DNA from: Propionibacterium sp.
GTDB lineage: Bacteria > Actinomycetota > Actinomycetes > Propionibacteriales > Propionibacteriaceae
Length of the DNA: 10,371 bases
Reading direction: 5' to 3'
NCBI GenBank assembly: GCA_012837465.1
Contig: DURG01000238.1
Coordinates: 1-10,371 of the forward strand
Made by a program: the position numbers and the translations under genes. Numbering within the stretch: the first letter of the stretch is position 1; each line of letters starts with the position of its first letter. Positions 1 to 6,076 of this stretch are shown one piece after another. Below the pieces are notes generated by a model. It did no database searches. It was not told the DNA's origin and saw only the letters and a program-made list of their open reading frames with translations.

Positions 1-125
1 CCGCTGCCCGCGAGGTACCAGCGGTCGACGCCGGTTGAGCCGCTGCCCGCGAGGCACCAGCGGTCGACGCCGGTTGAGCCGCTGCCCGCGAGGCACCAGC
101 AGCGCAGCGGTCGACGCTGGTTGAG
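1..125. repeat. Tandem array of a 39-bp unit (about 3 units, cut by the left edge)
   Basis: Three consecutive units start at 1, 40 and 79, each opening with CCGCTGCCCGCGAGG and closing with GGTTGAG. The first two are 39 bp and differ at one base (T or C at unit position 16). The third (79-125) is 47 bp because of an extra AGCGCAGC-like stretch, and a fourth head begins at 126 and runs into the palindrome described separately. Each unit reads as the head of that longer element (GGTTGAGCC, a variable GC-rich centre, then GTCGA) cut off before the AAACCCC part. The array starts at the window edge, so its true copy number is unknown. No coding function is apparent. Confidence 0.9.
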
Positions 126-243
126 CCGCTGCCCGCGAGGTACGAGCGGCGCAGCGCGTCGAAACCCCCAAGCATTCAGGCAAGGTCGCGTGAAGGCTTG
201 GGGGTTTCGACACTGCTCGCAGAGCTCGCAGGCTCAACCAGCG
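115..243. repeat. Large imperfect palindrome: two inverted copies of a dispersed REP-like element
   Basis: The inner arms are perfect 16-mers: GTCGAAACCCCCAAGC at 158-173 and its exact complement at 196-211, around a 22-base loop. The outer arms are perfect 13-mers: CGCTGGTTGAGCC at 115-127 and its complement at 231-243. The segments between the arms differ in length (30 and 19 bases) and sequence, so this looks like two copies of one element (GGTTGAGCC, variable centre, GTCGAAACCCC) facing each other. From memory, similar motifs are scattered between genes in several Actinobacteria. It begins 13 bases past the tkt stop codon and could act as a transcription boundary for tkt, but neither strand has a T-run after the stem, so a classical intrinsic terminator is not shown. 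Confidence 0.85.
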
Positions 244-255
244 GGGTGGGTCAGG

Positions 256-2310
256 TCAGAGGATGGACTTGGCGACTGCCACGACGTTGTCGGCGGTGAA
301 GCCGAACTCCTCGAAGCACTTGGCACCCGACGCGGAAGCGCCGTAGTGCTCGATGCTCACCGAGGCGCCCTCGGCGCCGACGTACTTCAGCCAGCCCATC
401 TCGATGCCGGCCTCGATGCTCACGCGGGCGGTGACGGCCTTGGGCAGCACCGACTCCTTGTACTCATCGGACTGCTCCTCGAACCATTCCTGGCAGGGCA
501 TCGAGACGACGCGGGTGGCGACGCCTTCAGCCTCGAGCTTCTCCTGCGCGTCCAGCGCGACGGCGACCTCGGAGCCGGTGGCGATGAGGATCAGCTTCGG
601 CTCACCCGAGGCCTCGCTCAGCACGTAGGCGCCGTTGGCGACGCCCTCGGCCGAGGCGAACTTCTCGCCGCGGGCAACGGTGCGCAGGTCCTGGCGCGAC
701 AGGATGAGGCCGGCGGGACGATCCGTGCGGCGCAGGATCTCGCCCCACGCGACGGAGGTCTCGTTGGCGTCCGCCGGGCGCACCACGTCGAGGTTCGGGA
801 TCGCGCGCAGCGAAGCGAGGTGCTCGATGGGCTGGTGCGTCGGGCCGTCCTCGCCGACGCCGACCGAATCGTGCGACCACACGAAGATCGAGGGGACCTT
901 CATGAGCGCGGCGAGGCGGACTGCGGGGCGCATGTAGTCGGCGAACACCAGGAAGGTGCCGCCGTAGGCGCGGGTCAGTCCGGACAGGTTGATGCCGTTG
1001 AGGATGCCGCCCATGGCGTGCTCGCGGACGCCGAAGTGCAGGGTGCGGCCGTAGGGGCCACCCGGCCAATCCTTCGTCGTGCGCTCCTCGGGCAGGAAGG
1101 ACGGTTCGCCCTTCATGGTGGTGTTGTTCGAGCCGGCGAGATCGGCGGAGCCGCCCCACAGCTCGGGCAGCTGGTCGGCGAGCGCGGCAAGGACCTCGCC
1201 GGAGGCAGCACGGGTGGACTTCTTGCCCTCCTCGAACACGGGCAGCGAGAAGTCCTCCGGCAGCTTGCGCTCAGCCACGCGATCCAGCAGCGCCAGCCGC
1301 TCCGGGTTGGCGGCCTTCCACTCCTCGAACTTCTTGTCCCACGCCTCGCGGGCAGCCTTGCCGCGGGCAGCGGCGTTGTCGCGGGCGTGCTTGACGGCGT
1401 CGAGGTCGACGGCGAAGGGCTCCTGTTCGAAGCCGAGCAGGTTCTTGAGCTCCCGGATCTCGTCGCCACCGATCTTCGAACCGTGGATGGCGGCCATGCC
1501 CTGCTTCGTGGGCAGCGGCCAGCCGATCACGGTGGTCAGCTTGATGAACGACGGCTTGTCCTTGACGGCCTTGGCCTTCTCGATGGCGTCGTAGACGGCC
1601 TGGATGTCTTCCTTGTACTCCGTGCCGCCGTTGGTCCAGTCGACGTGGTGCACGTCCCAGCCGTAGGCCTCGTAGCGTGCTGAGACGTCCTCGGTGAAGG
1701 CGATGTCGGTCTTGCCCTCGATCGTGATGCGGTTGTCGTCGTAGAACAGGATGAGGTTGCCCAGGTTCTGCGTGGCGGCCAACGAGGAGGCCTCGGAGGC
1801 GACGCCCTCCTGCAGGCAGCCGTCGCCGGCGATCGCGTAGACGTAGCGGTCGAACACCGACTCGCCCTCGGGCGCATCCGGGTCGAACAGGCCACGCTCG
1901 CGGCGGGCGGCCATGGCCATGCCGACGGCGTTGGAGATGCCGGCGCCGAGCGGGCCGGTGGTGCACTCGATGAACTTCGCGTGCCCGTACTCCGGGTGGC
2001 CGGCGGTCTTGGCGCCCCAGGTGCGCAGCGCGGCGACATCCTCGAGCTCCATGTCCATGCCGGCGAGGTACAGCTGGGTGTACTGCGTCAGCGAGGCGTG
2101 GCCGAGCGACAGCACGAAGCGGTCGCGGCCCAGCCACAGGTCGTCGGTGGGGTCGCTGTTCATCACCTTCTGGTACAGCAGGTAGGCAAGCGGCGCCAGC
2201 GACACCGGCGTACCGGGGTGCCCATTGCCCACCTTCTCAACGGCATCGACGGCGAGGATCCGCGCAACGTCTACGGCTCGGGCGTCCTTCTCGGTCCACT
2301 CAAGAGTCAC
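256..2310 (-). CDS. tkt: Transketolase
   Basis: Thiamine-diphosphate enzyme that moves two-carbon ketol units between sugar phosphates in the cytosolic non-oxidative pentose phosphate pathway. The 684 residues match the usual full length. Visible motifs: GNGHPGTP at 28-35 (substrate-binding His31), the ThDP/Mg motif starting GDGCLQEG at 162 and ending with DDN at 191-193, AIHGSKIG around His277, the catalytic glutamate in FGVREHAMGG (Glu430), and GEDGPTHQPIEH at 487-497. The start is GTG at 2310, with AGGA seven bases upstream (2318-2321). Many Actinobacteria follow tkt with tal, zwf and opcA; here at least the next 255 bases hold only repeats. Transcription probably starts from its own promoter near 2373-2400 rather than by read-through from the unit upstream. 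Confidence 0.98.
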   Translation of the reverse strand: MTLEWTEKDARAVDVARILAVDAVEKVGNGHPGTPVSLAPLAYLLYQKVMNSDPTDDLWLGRDRFVLSLGHASLTQYTQLYLAGMDMELEDVAALRTWGAKTAGHPEYGHAKFIECTTGPLGAGISNAVGMAMAARRERGLFDPDAPEGESVFDRYVYAIAGDGCLQEGVASEASSLAATQNLGNLILFYDDNRITIEGKTDIAFTEDVSARYEAYGWDVHHVDWTNGGTEYKEDIQAVYDAIEKAKAVKDKPSFIKLTTVIGWPLPTKQGMAAIHGSKIGGDEIRELKNLLGFEQEPFAVDLDAVKHARDNAAARGKAAREAWDKKFEEWKAANPERLALLDRVAERKLPEDFSLPVFEEGKKSTRAASGEVLAALADQLPELWGGSADLAGSNNTTMKGEPSFLPEERTTKDWPGGPYGRTLHFGVREHAMGGILNGINLSGLTRAYGGTFLVFADYMRPAVRLAALMKVPSIFVWSHDSVGVGEDGPTHQPIEHLASLRAIPNLDVVRPADANETSVAWGEILRRTDRPAGLILSRQDLRTVARGEKFASAEGVANGAYVLSEASGEPKLILIATGSEVAVALDAQEKLEAEGVATRVVSMPCQEWFEEQSDEYKESVLPKAVTARVSIEAGIEMGWLKYVGAEGASVSIEHYGASASGAKCFEEFGFTADNVVAVAKSIL

Positions 2311-2372
2311 AGTTTGTTCCTAACTCATTTCGGTGCGCAGCGCATGCTTCACTGCTGCGGTGGTCGAAGACC

Positions 2373-2400
2373 AGCCTATCTTGCACGCCCCCCTGGACAA
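2373..2400 (-). promoter_or_regulatory. Probable tkt promoter
   Basis: Reading the minus strand, TTGTCC (2400-2395) and TAGGCT (2378-2373) are separated by 16 bases, a fair sigma-70-type pair with 4/6 and TAnnnT matches. This would start RNA near 2366 and give a leader of about 55 bases, which includes a possible 6-bp stem (CGCAGC with GCTGCG, 2336-2359, loop of 12) before the AGGA ribosome site. Predicted from sequence only. Confidence 0.45.
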
Positions 2401-2426
2401 TGGGCTGGGTGGCGCATTCGGCAACA

Positions 2427-2442
2427 TTGGGCAACTGCCCAA
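2427..2442. promoter_or_regulatory. 16-bp palindrome upstream of the tkt promoter
   Basis: TTGGGCAACTGCCCAA has perfect 7-bp arms around a 2-base centre. It lies 26 bases upstream of the proposed tkt -35 and 19 bases beyond the stop codon of the 70-residue protein gene. It could be an operator for a dimeric regulator of tkt, or a short terminator hairpin for the upstream unit. There is no T-run after it, which weakens the second idea. Confidence 0.35.
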
Positions 2443-2461
2443 CCTGTCGTCGGCTTCGCGA

Positions 2462-2674
2462 TTACCAGGATCCGCCGGCGAGCCATTCCGGGGAGATCTC
2501 GCTGGCCTTGGCGGCGGTGATCTCGTCCGCGCCGGGTTCCTCGGGTTCCACCTGCTCCGTGCGGGACGCCTTCTCCCCGGGGATGAAGGGACGGGTCGTC
2601 TCGCCCAGCGCCTCGCGCACCAGCTTCTGGATGCCTTCGCTGTCCCCGGGATCGAACGTGCGGGTCTCAGCCAT
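2462..2674 (-). CDS. Small acidic protein of unknown function (70 aa)
   Basis: I do not recognise the family. The 70-residue product is soluble and acidic: about 15 Asp/Glu against 7 Lys/Arg, with no membrane segment, signal peptide or Cys. The N-terminal half (GIQKLVREALGE) could form a helix; the second half is rich in Glu, Pro and Ala (EQVEPEEPGADE) and probably disordered, ending in WLAGGSW. It looks genuine because the ATG at 2674 has a strong AAGGAG site six bases upstream and begins three bases after the stop codon of the phosphoribosyltransferase gene, so the two are likely translationally coupled. A role as partner or regulator of that enzyme is only a guess from position. Confidence 0.75.
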   Translation of the reverse strand: MAETRTFDPGDSEGIQKLVREALGETTRPFIPGEKASRTEQVEPEEPGADEITAAKASEISPEWLAGGSW

Positions 2675-2677
2675 GAT

Positions 2678-3178
2678 TCACTCCTTGGTCACGGGCGGCT
2701 CGGCCGACCACGGGAACACGATCCAGTCATCGGTGGTCTTCCACACGAAGTCCGCTGCCACGATGCTACGCGGCTTGGCGTAGAGCACTGCGGAGCGGAC
2801 CTCAGCGCCGAACCCGCGCAGCAGCTTGATCACGAGGTGCAGTGTGCGGCCCGAATCCGCCACGTCGTCGACGACGAGGATCCTGCGCTCGGCGATCGAC
2901 TCGGTGTCGAGCATGGGGGCCAGCAGGACCGGATCCGGCAGCGTCTCGTCGACGTCGGTGTAGAACTCCACGTTGATCGCGTCGCTGAGCTTCACCCCCA
3001 GCGAATACGACATGGCACCGGCGAGCAGGAGCCCGCCGCGCGCGACCGCGATGATCACCTCGGGCGCGAAGTCCGAATCCGCCACGGCCTGCGCCATCTC
3101 GCGCTGCGCCCGCCCGAACCCGTCCCACGTGAGGACTTCCTTGTCAGTGTGATCCTGGGCGTCCGCGTGATAAGCCAT
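2678..3178 (-). CDS. Phosphoribosyltransferase, purine (Gpt/Hpt-like) type
   Basis: Type I phosphoribosyltransferase, 166 residues, probably joining a purine base to PRPP in cytosolic salvage. The PRPP-binding signature ILVVDDVADSGRTL is at 100-113, the pyrophosphate-loop region IIAVARGGL at 42-50, and the C-terminal WIVFPW at 152-157 resembles the base-binding hood of xanthine/guanine phosphoribosyltransferases. It resembles the COG2236 group; the exact base cannot be told from sequence alone. I start at ATG 3178. The frame stays open upstream to 3343, but that part overlaps the acetyltransferase gene and has out-of-frame composition. There is no Shine-Dalgarno; a TACCAT box six bases before the ATG suggests a leaderless start. 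It sits 22 bases after the acetyltransferase stop and 3 bases before the 70-aa protein gene. Confidence 0.92.
   Translation of the reverse strand: MAYHADAQDHTDKEVLTWDGFGRAQREMAQAVADSDFAPEVIIAVARGGLLLAGAMSYSLGVKLSDAINVEFYTDVDETLPDPVLLAPMLDTESIAERRILVVDDVADSGRTLHLVIKLLRGFGAEVRSAVLYAKPRSIVAADFVWKTTDDWIVFPWSAEPPVTKE
2681..2686 (-). promoter_or_regulatory. Ribosome binding site of the 70-aa protein gene
   Basis: AAGGAG on the minus strand, six bases before the ATG at 2674. It lies inside the last codons of the phosphoribosyltransferase gene, just before its TGA. This is the main support for the small gene being real. Confidence 0.8.
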
Positions 3179-3184
3179 GGGCCA

Positions 3185-3190
3185 ATGGTA
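3185..3190 (-). promoter_or_regulatory. Possible -10 box for a leaderless phosphoribosyltransferase transcript
   Basis: On the minus strand TACCAT is followed by six bases (TGGCCC) and then the ATG, which places the expected transcription start on the ATG itself. No Shine-Dalgarno is present and no convincing -35 is visible. It would give this gene a promoter inside the unit, in the 22-base gap after the acetyltransferase gene. Confidence 0.4.
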
Positions 3191-3200
3191 GTGGCAAGGC

Positions 3201-3713
3201 TCAGCCGGGGTGGTTGCCCTCGAAGATCCTGGTGACGAACACCACGTCGAGCCAGCGCCCGAACTTGCGGCCCACCTGCGGCAGGCGGCTGACGACCTCG
3301 AAGCCCAACCGCTCGTGGAAGGTGATCGACGCGTCGTTGGCACCGTCGATCACGCCCACCATGACGTGCACGCCGCGGCCCCGGGCATAGTCGATGAGCG
3401 CGGTCATCAGCATCCGGCCGGCCCCGGCGTCGCGGCGCCCCTCCCGGATGTAGACGCTGTGCTCCACGGTGTGGCGGTAGCCGTCGAGGGGCCGGAACTG
3501 CGAGTAGCTCGCGTAGCCGACGATGAGGCCATCGGAGTCCTCCATGACCAGCACCGGGTACTCGTCGGCGGTCAGGCGCTCGAACCATGCCTGCCGGTCC
3601 GCCACCGTGACGGGCTGGAGTGCATAGGACGCGGTGGTGCCGACGCCTGCCTCGTTGTAGATGTCCGTGACGGCGGGGATGTCGCGGATGCGCGCAGGGC
3701 GGATGGTCGGCAT
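3201..3713 (-). CDS. GNAT N-acetyltransferase, phosphinothricin/methionine-sulfoximine type
   Basis: Acetyl-CoA-dependent N-acetyltransferase of 170 residues, similar to the Pat/Bar/MnaT group that acetylates glutamate analogues and some amino acids. It opens with the typical IRPARIRDIPAVTDIYNEA and has the family blocks YPVLV (52-56), YRHTVEHSVYI (79-89), an acetyl-CoA loop RDAGAGR (94-100, matching R/Q-x-x-G-x-G/A), FHERLGF (132-138) and VGRKFGRWLD (147-156). I choose ATG 3713 over the upstream TTG at 3740: the homology begins there and a TACGAT box lies six bases before it, leaving room for the divergent promoter. The true substrate is not decided by sequence; housekeeping amino-acid acetylation is as likely as herbicide or antibiotic resistance. 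It is the first gene of the minus-strand unit ending at 2462. Confidence 0.93.
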   Translation of the reverse strand: MPTIRPARIRDIPAVTDIYNEAGVGTTASYALQPVTVADRQAWFERLTADEYPVLVMEDSDGLIVGYASYSQFRPLDGYRHTVEHSVYIREGRRDAGAGRMLMTALIDYARGRGVHVMVGVIDGANDASITFHERLGFEVVSRLPQVGRKFGRWLDVVFVTRIFEGNHPG

Positions 3714-3719
3714 GGCCCC

Positions 3720-3725
3720 ATCGTA
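3720..3725 (-). promoter_or_regulatory. Possible -10 box for a leaderless acetyltransferase transcript
   Basis: TACGAT on the minus strand, then GGGGCC, then the ATG at 3713. No Shine-Dalgarno occurs in the preceding bases. The box lies in the 47-base gap shared with the divergent epimerase gene, so the two promoters must overlap. Confidence 0.5.
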
Positions 3726-3747
3726 CGGCGACGGTCCCAACCGCCAC

Positions 3748-3753
3748 TACGCT
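3748..3753 (+). promoter_or_regulatory. Possible -10 box for a leaderless epimerase transcript
   Basis: TACGCT is followed by seven bases (CTTCACC) and the ATG at 3761. No purine-rich ribosome site precedes the ATG. The upstream -35 region would fall inside the region used by the divergent acetyltransferase promoter. Confidence 0.5.
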
Positions 3754-3760
3754 CTTCACC

Positions 3761-4570
3761 ATGACGATCCACGAACTGTCCGGAGCCTGGGGAACTGCGC
3801 GCGTGGCCGAACTGGGCGGGTGCGTCCTGTCATGGCGCCCGGCCGGCGGCGAGGACGTGCTGTTCGTCTCGCGCACTGCCGAACTGACGCCGGGCACCAT
3901 GTGGCACGGCGGCATCCCCGTGTGCGCCCCGTGGTTCGGCGCCGGTCAGGGCGACTGGGAGGTGCCCCACGTGCACGGGCTGGTGGCACGTGTGCCGTGG
4001 CACACGCAATCCGTGGAGCAGGACGACGACGGGGCCCGGCTGGTGATGACACTCTCCTCCGCGGACGTCGACGGGGTGCCGGGCGCGCAGCGCTACCCCG
4101 ATGACCTGGCCTACGTGCTCGAGGTCGACGTCACTGCCGCCGCCCTCACCGTCGCGCTGACGGTCTCCTCCCCCAGCCGCGACGTGGGCGTGGACCTCGC
4201 CTTCCACCCCTACCTCGCCGTCGACGCCACCCGCACCACCCTCACCGGCCTCGAGGGCATCACGTTCCAGGATCCCCTCAATGGCTGGGCCCCCTCCGTC
4301 GAGGACGAGGTCTTCGCGTTCGACGGCCTCGTGGACCGGGTCTACGCCGCCGCCCCGCCGCTGTTCGTCAGCGACGGCGCGCGCACGCGTCGGCTCACCA
4401 ACGACGGCGCCACCAGCACCGTCATCTGGAACCCGGGCGAGGCGGACGCGGAAGTCCCAGCCGACGAGGCGGAGGACTTCGTGTGCGTGGAGTTCGGCAA
4501 TGTGCGCAGTCGCGCCGTCGAGATCCCGGCCGGCGGCGAGCACCGGTTGTCGCTGACGATCGAGGTCTGA
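3761..4570 (+). CDS. Glucose-6-phosphate 1-epimerase-like mutarotase (YeaD family)
   Basis: Aldose-1-epimerase superfamily, subgroup acting on hexose 6-phosphates: speeds interconversion of alpha and beta anomers in the cytosol. The 269 residues are close to the usual length of about 270-300. Family hallmarks: GGIPVCAPWFG at 50-60, HVHG at 70-73 with candidate catalytic His72, FHPYL at 148-152 with His149, IWNPG at 222-226, and the acid in FVCVEFG (Glu244). The family equivalents of these His and Glu residues carry out proton transfer. The ATG at 3761 has no Shine-Dalgarno and looks leaderless. It is divergent from the acetyltransferase gene and its stop is six bases from the end of the convergent gene at 4577, leaving no space for a terminator. 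With tkt nearby, a place in sugar-phosphate metabolism fits. Confidence 0.92.
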   Translation: MTIHELSGAWGTARVAELGGCVLSWRPAGGEDVLFVSRTAELTPGTMWHGGIPVCAPWFGAGQGDWEVPHVHGLVARVPWHTQSVEQDDDGARLVMTLSSADVDGVPGAQRYPDDLAYVLEVDVTAAALTVALTVSSPSRDVGVDLAFHPYLAVDATRTTLTGLEGITFQDPLNGWAPSVEDEVFAFDGLVDRVYAAAPPLFVSDGARTRRLTNDGATSTVIWNPGEADAEVPADEAEDFVCVEFGNVRSRAVEIPAGGEHRLSLTIEV

Positions 4571-4576
4571 CCCGCC

Positions 4577-4990
4577 TCAGCCGGAGTAGACGACCGTCTC
4601 CGGGGGCAGGCCCAGCGCGACATCCCCGGCGTCCCCGGTGAACACGCATCCCAGGGTCGGCGAGTAGAGGCAGACCCCCTGATGGGAATCGGGCGCCGAC
4701 ATCGCCTGCAGCGTCACGGCGCCGACGGTGAACTCCTGACCCACCTGCGGCCGGGTCCAGACCGGCGCACCGGTGCGGGCGCCGAGGTCGACCACGGAGG
4801 GGTTGTCCCGCGGGTCCGTCGTGCAGACCACCGCGACCACGCGTCGGCCGTCGACGACGCCGAGCACGACGTCGGGGTCAGCGAGGGCGTCGACCGCGAT
4901 GACCTCGCGCTCATCGCCCACCAGCCACGTGTTGCGCCCACCTTCGGTGGAGGCAAGGGTGACGGGCTGCGCCCCCGATAACGTTCGCAT
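4577..4990 (-). CDS. Metallo-beta-lactamase-fold-like protein with degenerate metal site (137 aa)
   Basis: Short soluble protein whose layout follows the start of a metallo-beta-lactamase hydrolase: NTWLVGD (20-26), a strand and acid (VIAVD, 30-34), VVAVVCTTDPRDNPSVVDL (51-69) where active members carry THxHxDH, GAPVW (74-78), and APDSHQGVCLYSPTLGCVFTGD (99-120), corresponding to the usual TPGH-SPGSVCLY...LFTGD. The first metal motif has no histidines, so zinc hydrolysis looks lost; Asp120 and perhaps His103 remain. The product is also shorter than catalytic members (about 200 or more) and stops soon after FTGD. I start at ATG 4990, where homology begins; the frame is open to 5548, but that is the shadow of pncA. 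TACTCT seven bases before the ATG suggests a leaderless start. Function unknown. Its end is six bases from the convergent epimerase gene. Confidence 0.75.
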   Translation of the reverse strand: MRTLSGAQPVTLASTEGGRNTWLVGDEREVIAVDALADPDVVLGVVDGRRVVAVVCTTDPRDNPSVVDLGARTGAPVWTRPQVGQEFTVGAVTLQAMSAPDSHQGVCLYSPTLGCVFTGDAGDVALGLPPETVVYSG

Positions 4991-4997
4991 AACGGTC

Positions 4998-5003
4998 AGA
5001 GTA
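4998..5003 (-). promoter_or_regulatory. Possible -10 box for a leaderless transcript of the MBL-like gene
   Basis: TACTCT on the minus strand, seven bases before the ATG at 4990. A TTGCCA that could act as -35 lies 20 bases further upstream, a long spacing. The GGGAGG at 5006-5011 is 15 bases from the ATG, too far to serve as its ribosome site. Confidence 0.45.
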
Positions 5004-5079
5004 ACCTCCCGTCCAGGTTCTCGTGGCAAGTGGGTGCGATCAGGTGCGGAGTCTGCCCGCCCCGGGCGGCGCACTCCCA

Positions 5080-5105
5080 TAGGCTGTTCGGAACCAGCGA
5101 AGGAG
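5080..5105 (+). promoter_or_regulatory. pncA promoter -10 and ribosome binding site
   Basis: TAGGCT at 5080-5085 is a TAnnnT-type -10, identical to the one proposed for tkt; no clear -35 is seen at 16-18 bases. AAGGAG at 5100-5105 lies seven bases before the ATG at 5113, so this gene has a short leader and a conventional ribosome site, unlike its divergent neighbour. Confidence 0.5.
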
Positions 5106-5112
5106 AAGCACC

Positions 5113-5676
5113 ATGGGCCATGCACTGATCGTCGTCGACTGCCAGGTCGACTTCTGCGAGGGAGGCTCCCTCGGCGTCGACGGCGGCAACGCCGTCGCGG
5201 AGAAGGTCGCCGAGCTGCTGGAGACGGACCATGGCTACGACTTCGTCGTGGCCACGCGCGACCACCACATCGATCCGGGCGACCACTTCTCCGACGAGCC
5301 GGACTTCGTCGACTCGTGGCCTCCGCACTGCGTCGTCGGCACGGAGGGGCAGCAGTTCCACGAGGCGCTGCGCGGCTACGAGTTCGACGCCATCTTCGAC
5401 AAGGGCTCCTACGAGGCCGCCTACTCCGGCTTCGAGGGCACCATCGGCGCAGGGGACGACGGCGTGGGCCTGGCGCAATGGCTGGGCGAGCAGGGCGTGA
5501 CGAAGGTCGACGTGGTGGGCATCGCCACCGACTACTGCGTGCGCGCAACCTCGCTCGACGCTGCGCGGGAGGGCTTCGACACCACCGTGCTCAGCGGCAT
5601 GACCGCAGCCGTGCACCCCGACAACGTCCCCGCCGTGGCGGAGGAGGTTGCGGAGGAACGCGTCACCTGGGCGTGA
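5113..5676 (+). CDS. pncA: Nicotinamidase (pyrazinamidase)
   Basis: Hydrolyses nicotinamide to nicotinate and ammonia in NAD salvage; family members also convert the prodrug pyrazinamide. The 187 residues match Mycobacterium tuberculosis PncA (186) along their length. The catalytic triad is Asp9 (VVDCQVDFCEGGS), Lys97 (FDKGSY) and Cys142 (IATDYCVRAT). The metal ligands are Asp50, His52, His58 and His72 in RDHHIDPGDHFS and SWPPHCV. YSGFEG at 104-109 and the cis-peptide segment GIATDYC are also intact, so the enzyme should be active. The ATG has AAGGAG seven bases upstream. It is divergent from the MBL-like gene across 122 bases and its last 14 bases overlap the end of the convergent rhodanese gene. 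Confidence 0.97.
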   Translation: MGHALIVVDCQVDFCEGGSLGVDGGNAVAEKVAELLETDHGYDFVVATRDHHIDPGDHFSDEPDFVDSWPPHCVVGTEGQQFHEALRGYEFDAIFDKGSYEAAYSGFEGTIGAGDDGVGLAQWLGEQGVTKVDVVGIATDYCVRATSLDAAREGFDTTVLSGMTAAVHPDNVPAVAEEVAEERVTWA

Positions 5677-6076
5677 GTTCCTCCACGGGGTGGCCGGCCT
5701 TCGACCACGCGCTGAAGCCGCCGTCGAGGTGGGTGACGTCGGTGCGGCCCATCTCGTGCAGGGTGGCCGCCGCCAGCGCCGAACGCCAGGCGGAGCCGCA
5801 GTACAGCACCAGCCGACGCCCGTCGTCGAGGGCCTCCCGGTAGTAGGGCGACTCCGGATCCACCCAGAACTCGAGCATGCCCCGCGGCGCGCGGTAGGCG
5901 CCGGGGATGATGCCGAGTCTCTCCCATTCGCCGGGCTCGCGGATGTCGACGAACAGCACCGAGTCGTCGTCGAGCAGCTCCATGCCCTCGTCGAGGCTGA
6001 TGGGCGGGGCGATCTCGTTGGCCGCGTCGACGAGGTCCTTCGACGAGCGGCGCAACGGCTCAGAGGCCGCGGGCAT
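5663..6076 (-). CDS. Rhodanese-like domain protein
   Basis: Single-domain rhodanese of 137 residues, a sulfurtransferase fold that carries persulfide sulfur on one cysteine. The active loop is LYCGSAWRSA (91-100) with Cys93; FVDIREPGEWERLGIIPGA (42-60) is the conserved N-terminal motif, and THLDGGFSAWSKAGHPVE (115-132) the C-terminal one. It is cytosolic, with no signal peptide. I start at ATG 6076, within the end of the CBS gene (17-base overlap). No good Shine-Dalgarno precedes it, so translation may depend on coupling; the exact start is uncertain, but the domain is complete from about residue 22. Acceptor and donor are unknown. Position downstream of cysE suggests sulfur metabolism. Its final 14 bases overlap the end of pncA on the other strand. 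Confidence 0.9.
   Translation of the reverse strand: MPAASEPLRRSSKDLVDAANEIAPPISLDEGMELLDDDSVLFVDIREPGEWERLGIIPGAYRAPRGMLEFWVDPESPYYREALDDGRRLVLYCGSAWRSALAAATLHEMGRTDVTHLDGGFSAWSKAGHPVEELTPR

Noticed and set aside
1..125. CRISPR array
   Set aside because: The 39-bp units are joined directly, with no unique spacers between repeats and no cas genes nearby.
121..1683. A 520-codon open frame on the + strand opposite tkt
   Set aside because: It is an artefact of high G+C on the strand opposite a certain transketolase; its translation is Gly/Ala/Arg/Leu-rich low-complexity sequence without recognisable domains, and its beginning lies in the repeat region.
3201..3713. Acetyltransferase as an acquired herbicide or antibiotic resistance gene
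   Set aside because: Pat-like GNAT proteins are common chromosomal genes; no mobile element or composition shift surrounds it, so resistance cannot be claimed.
4991..5548. N-terminal extension of the MBL-like protein to 5548
   Set aside because: This part is Arg/Pro/Ser-rich and antisense to pncA; homology starts at the ATG at 4990.
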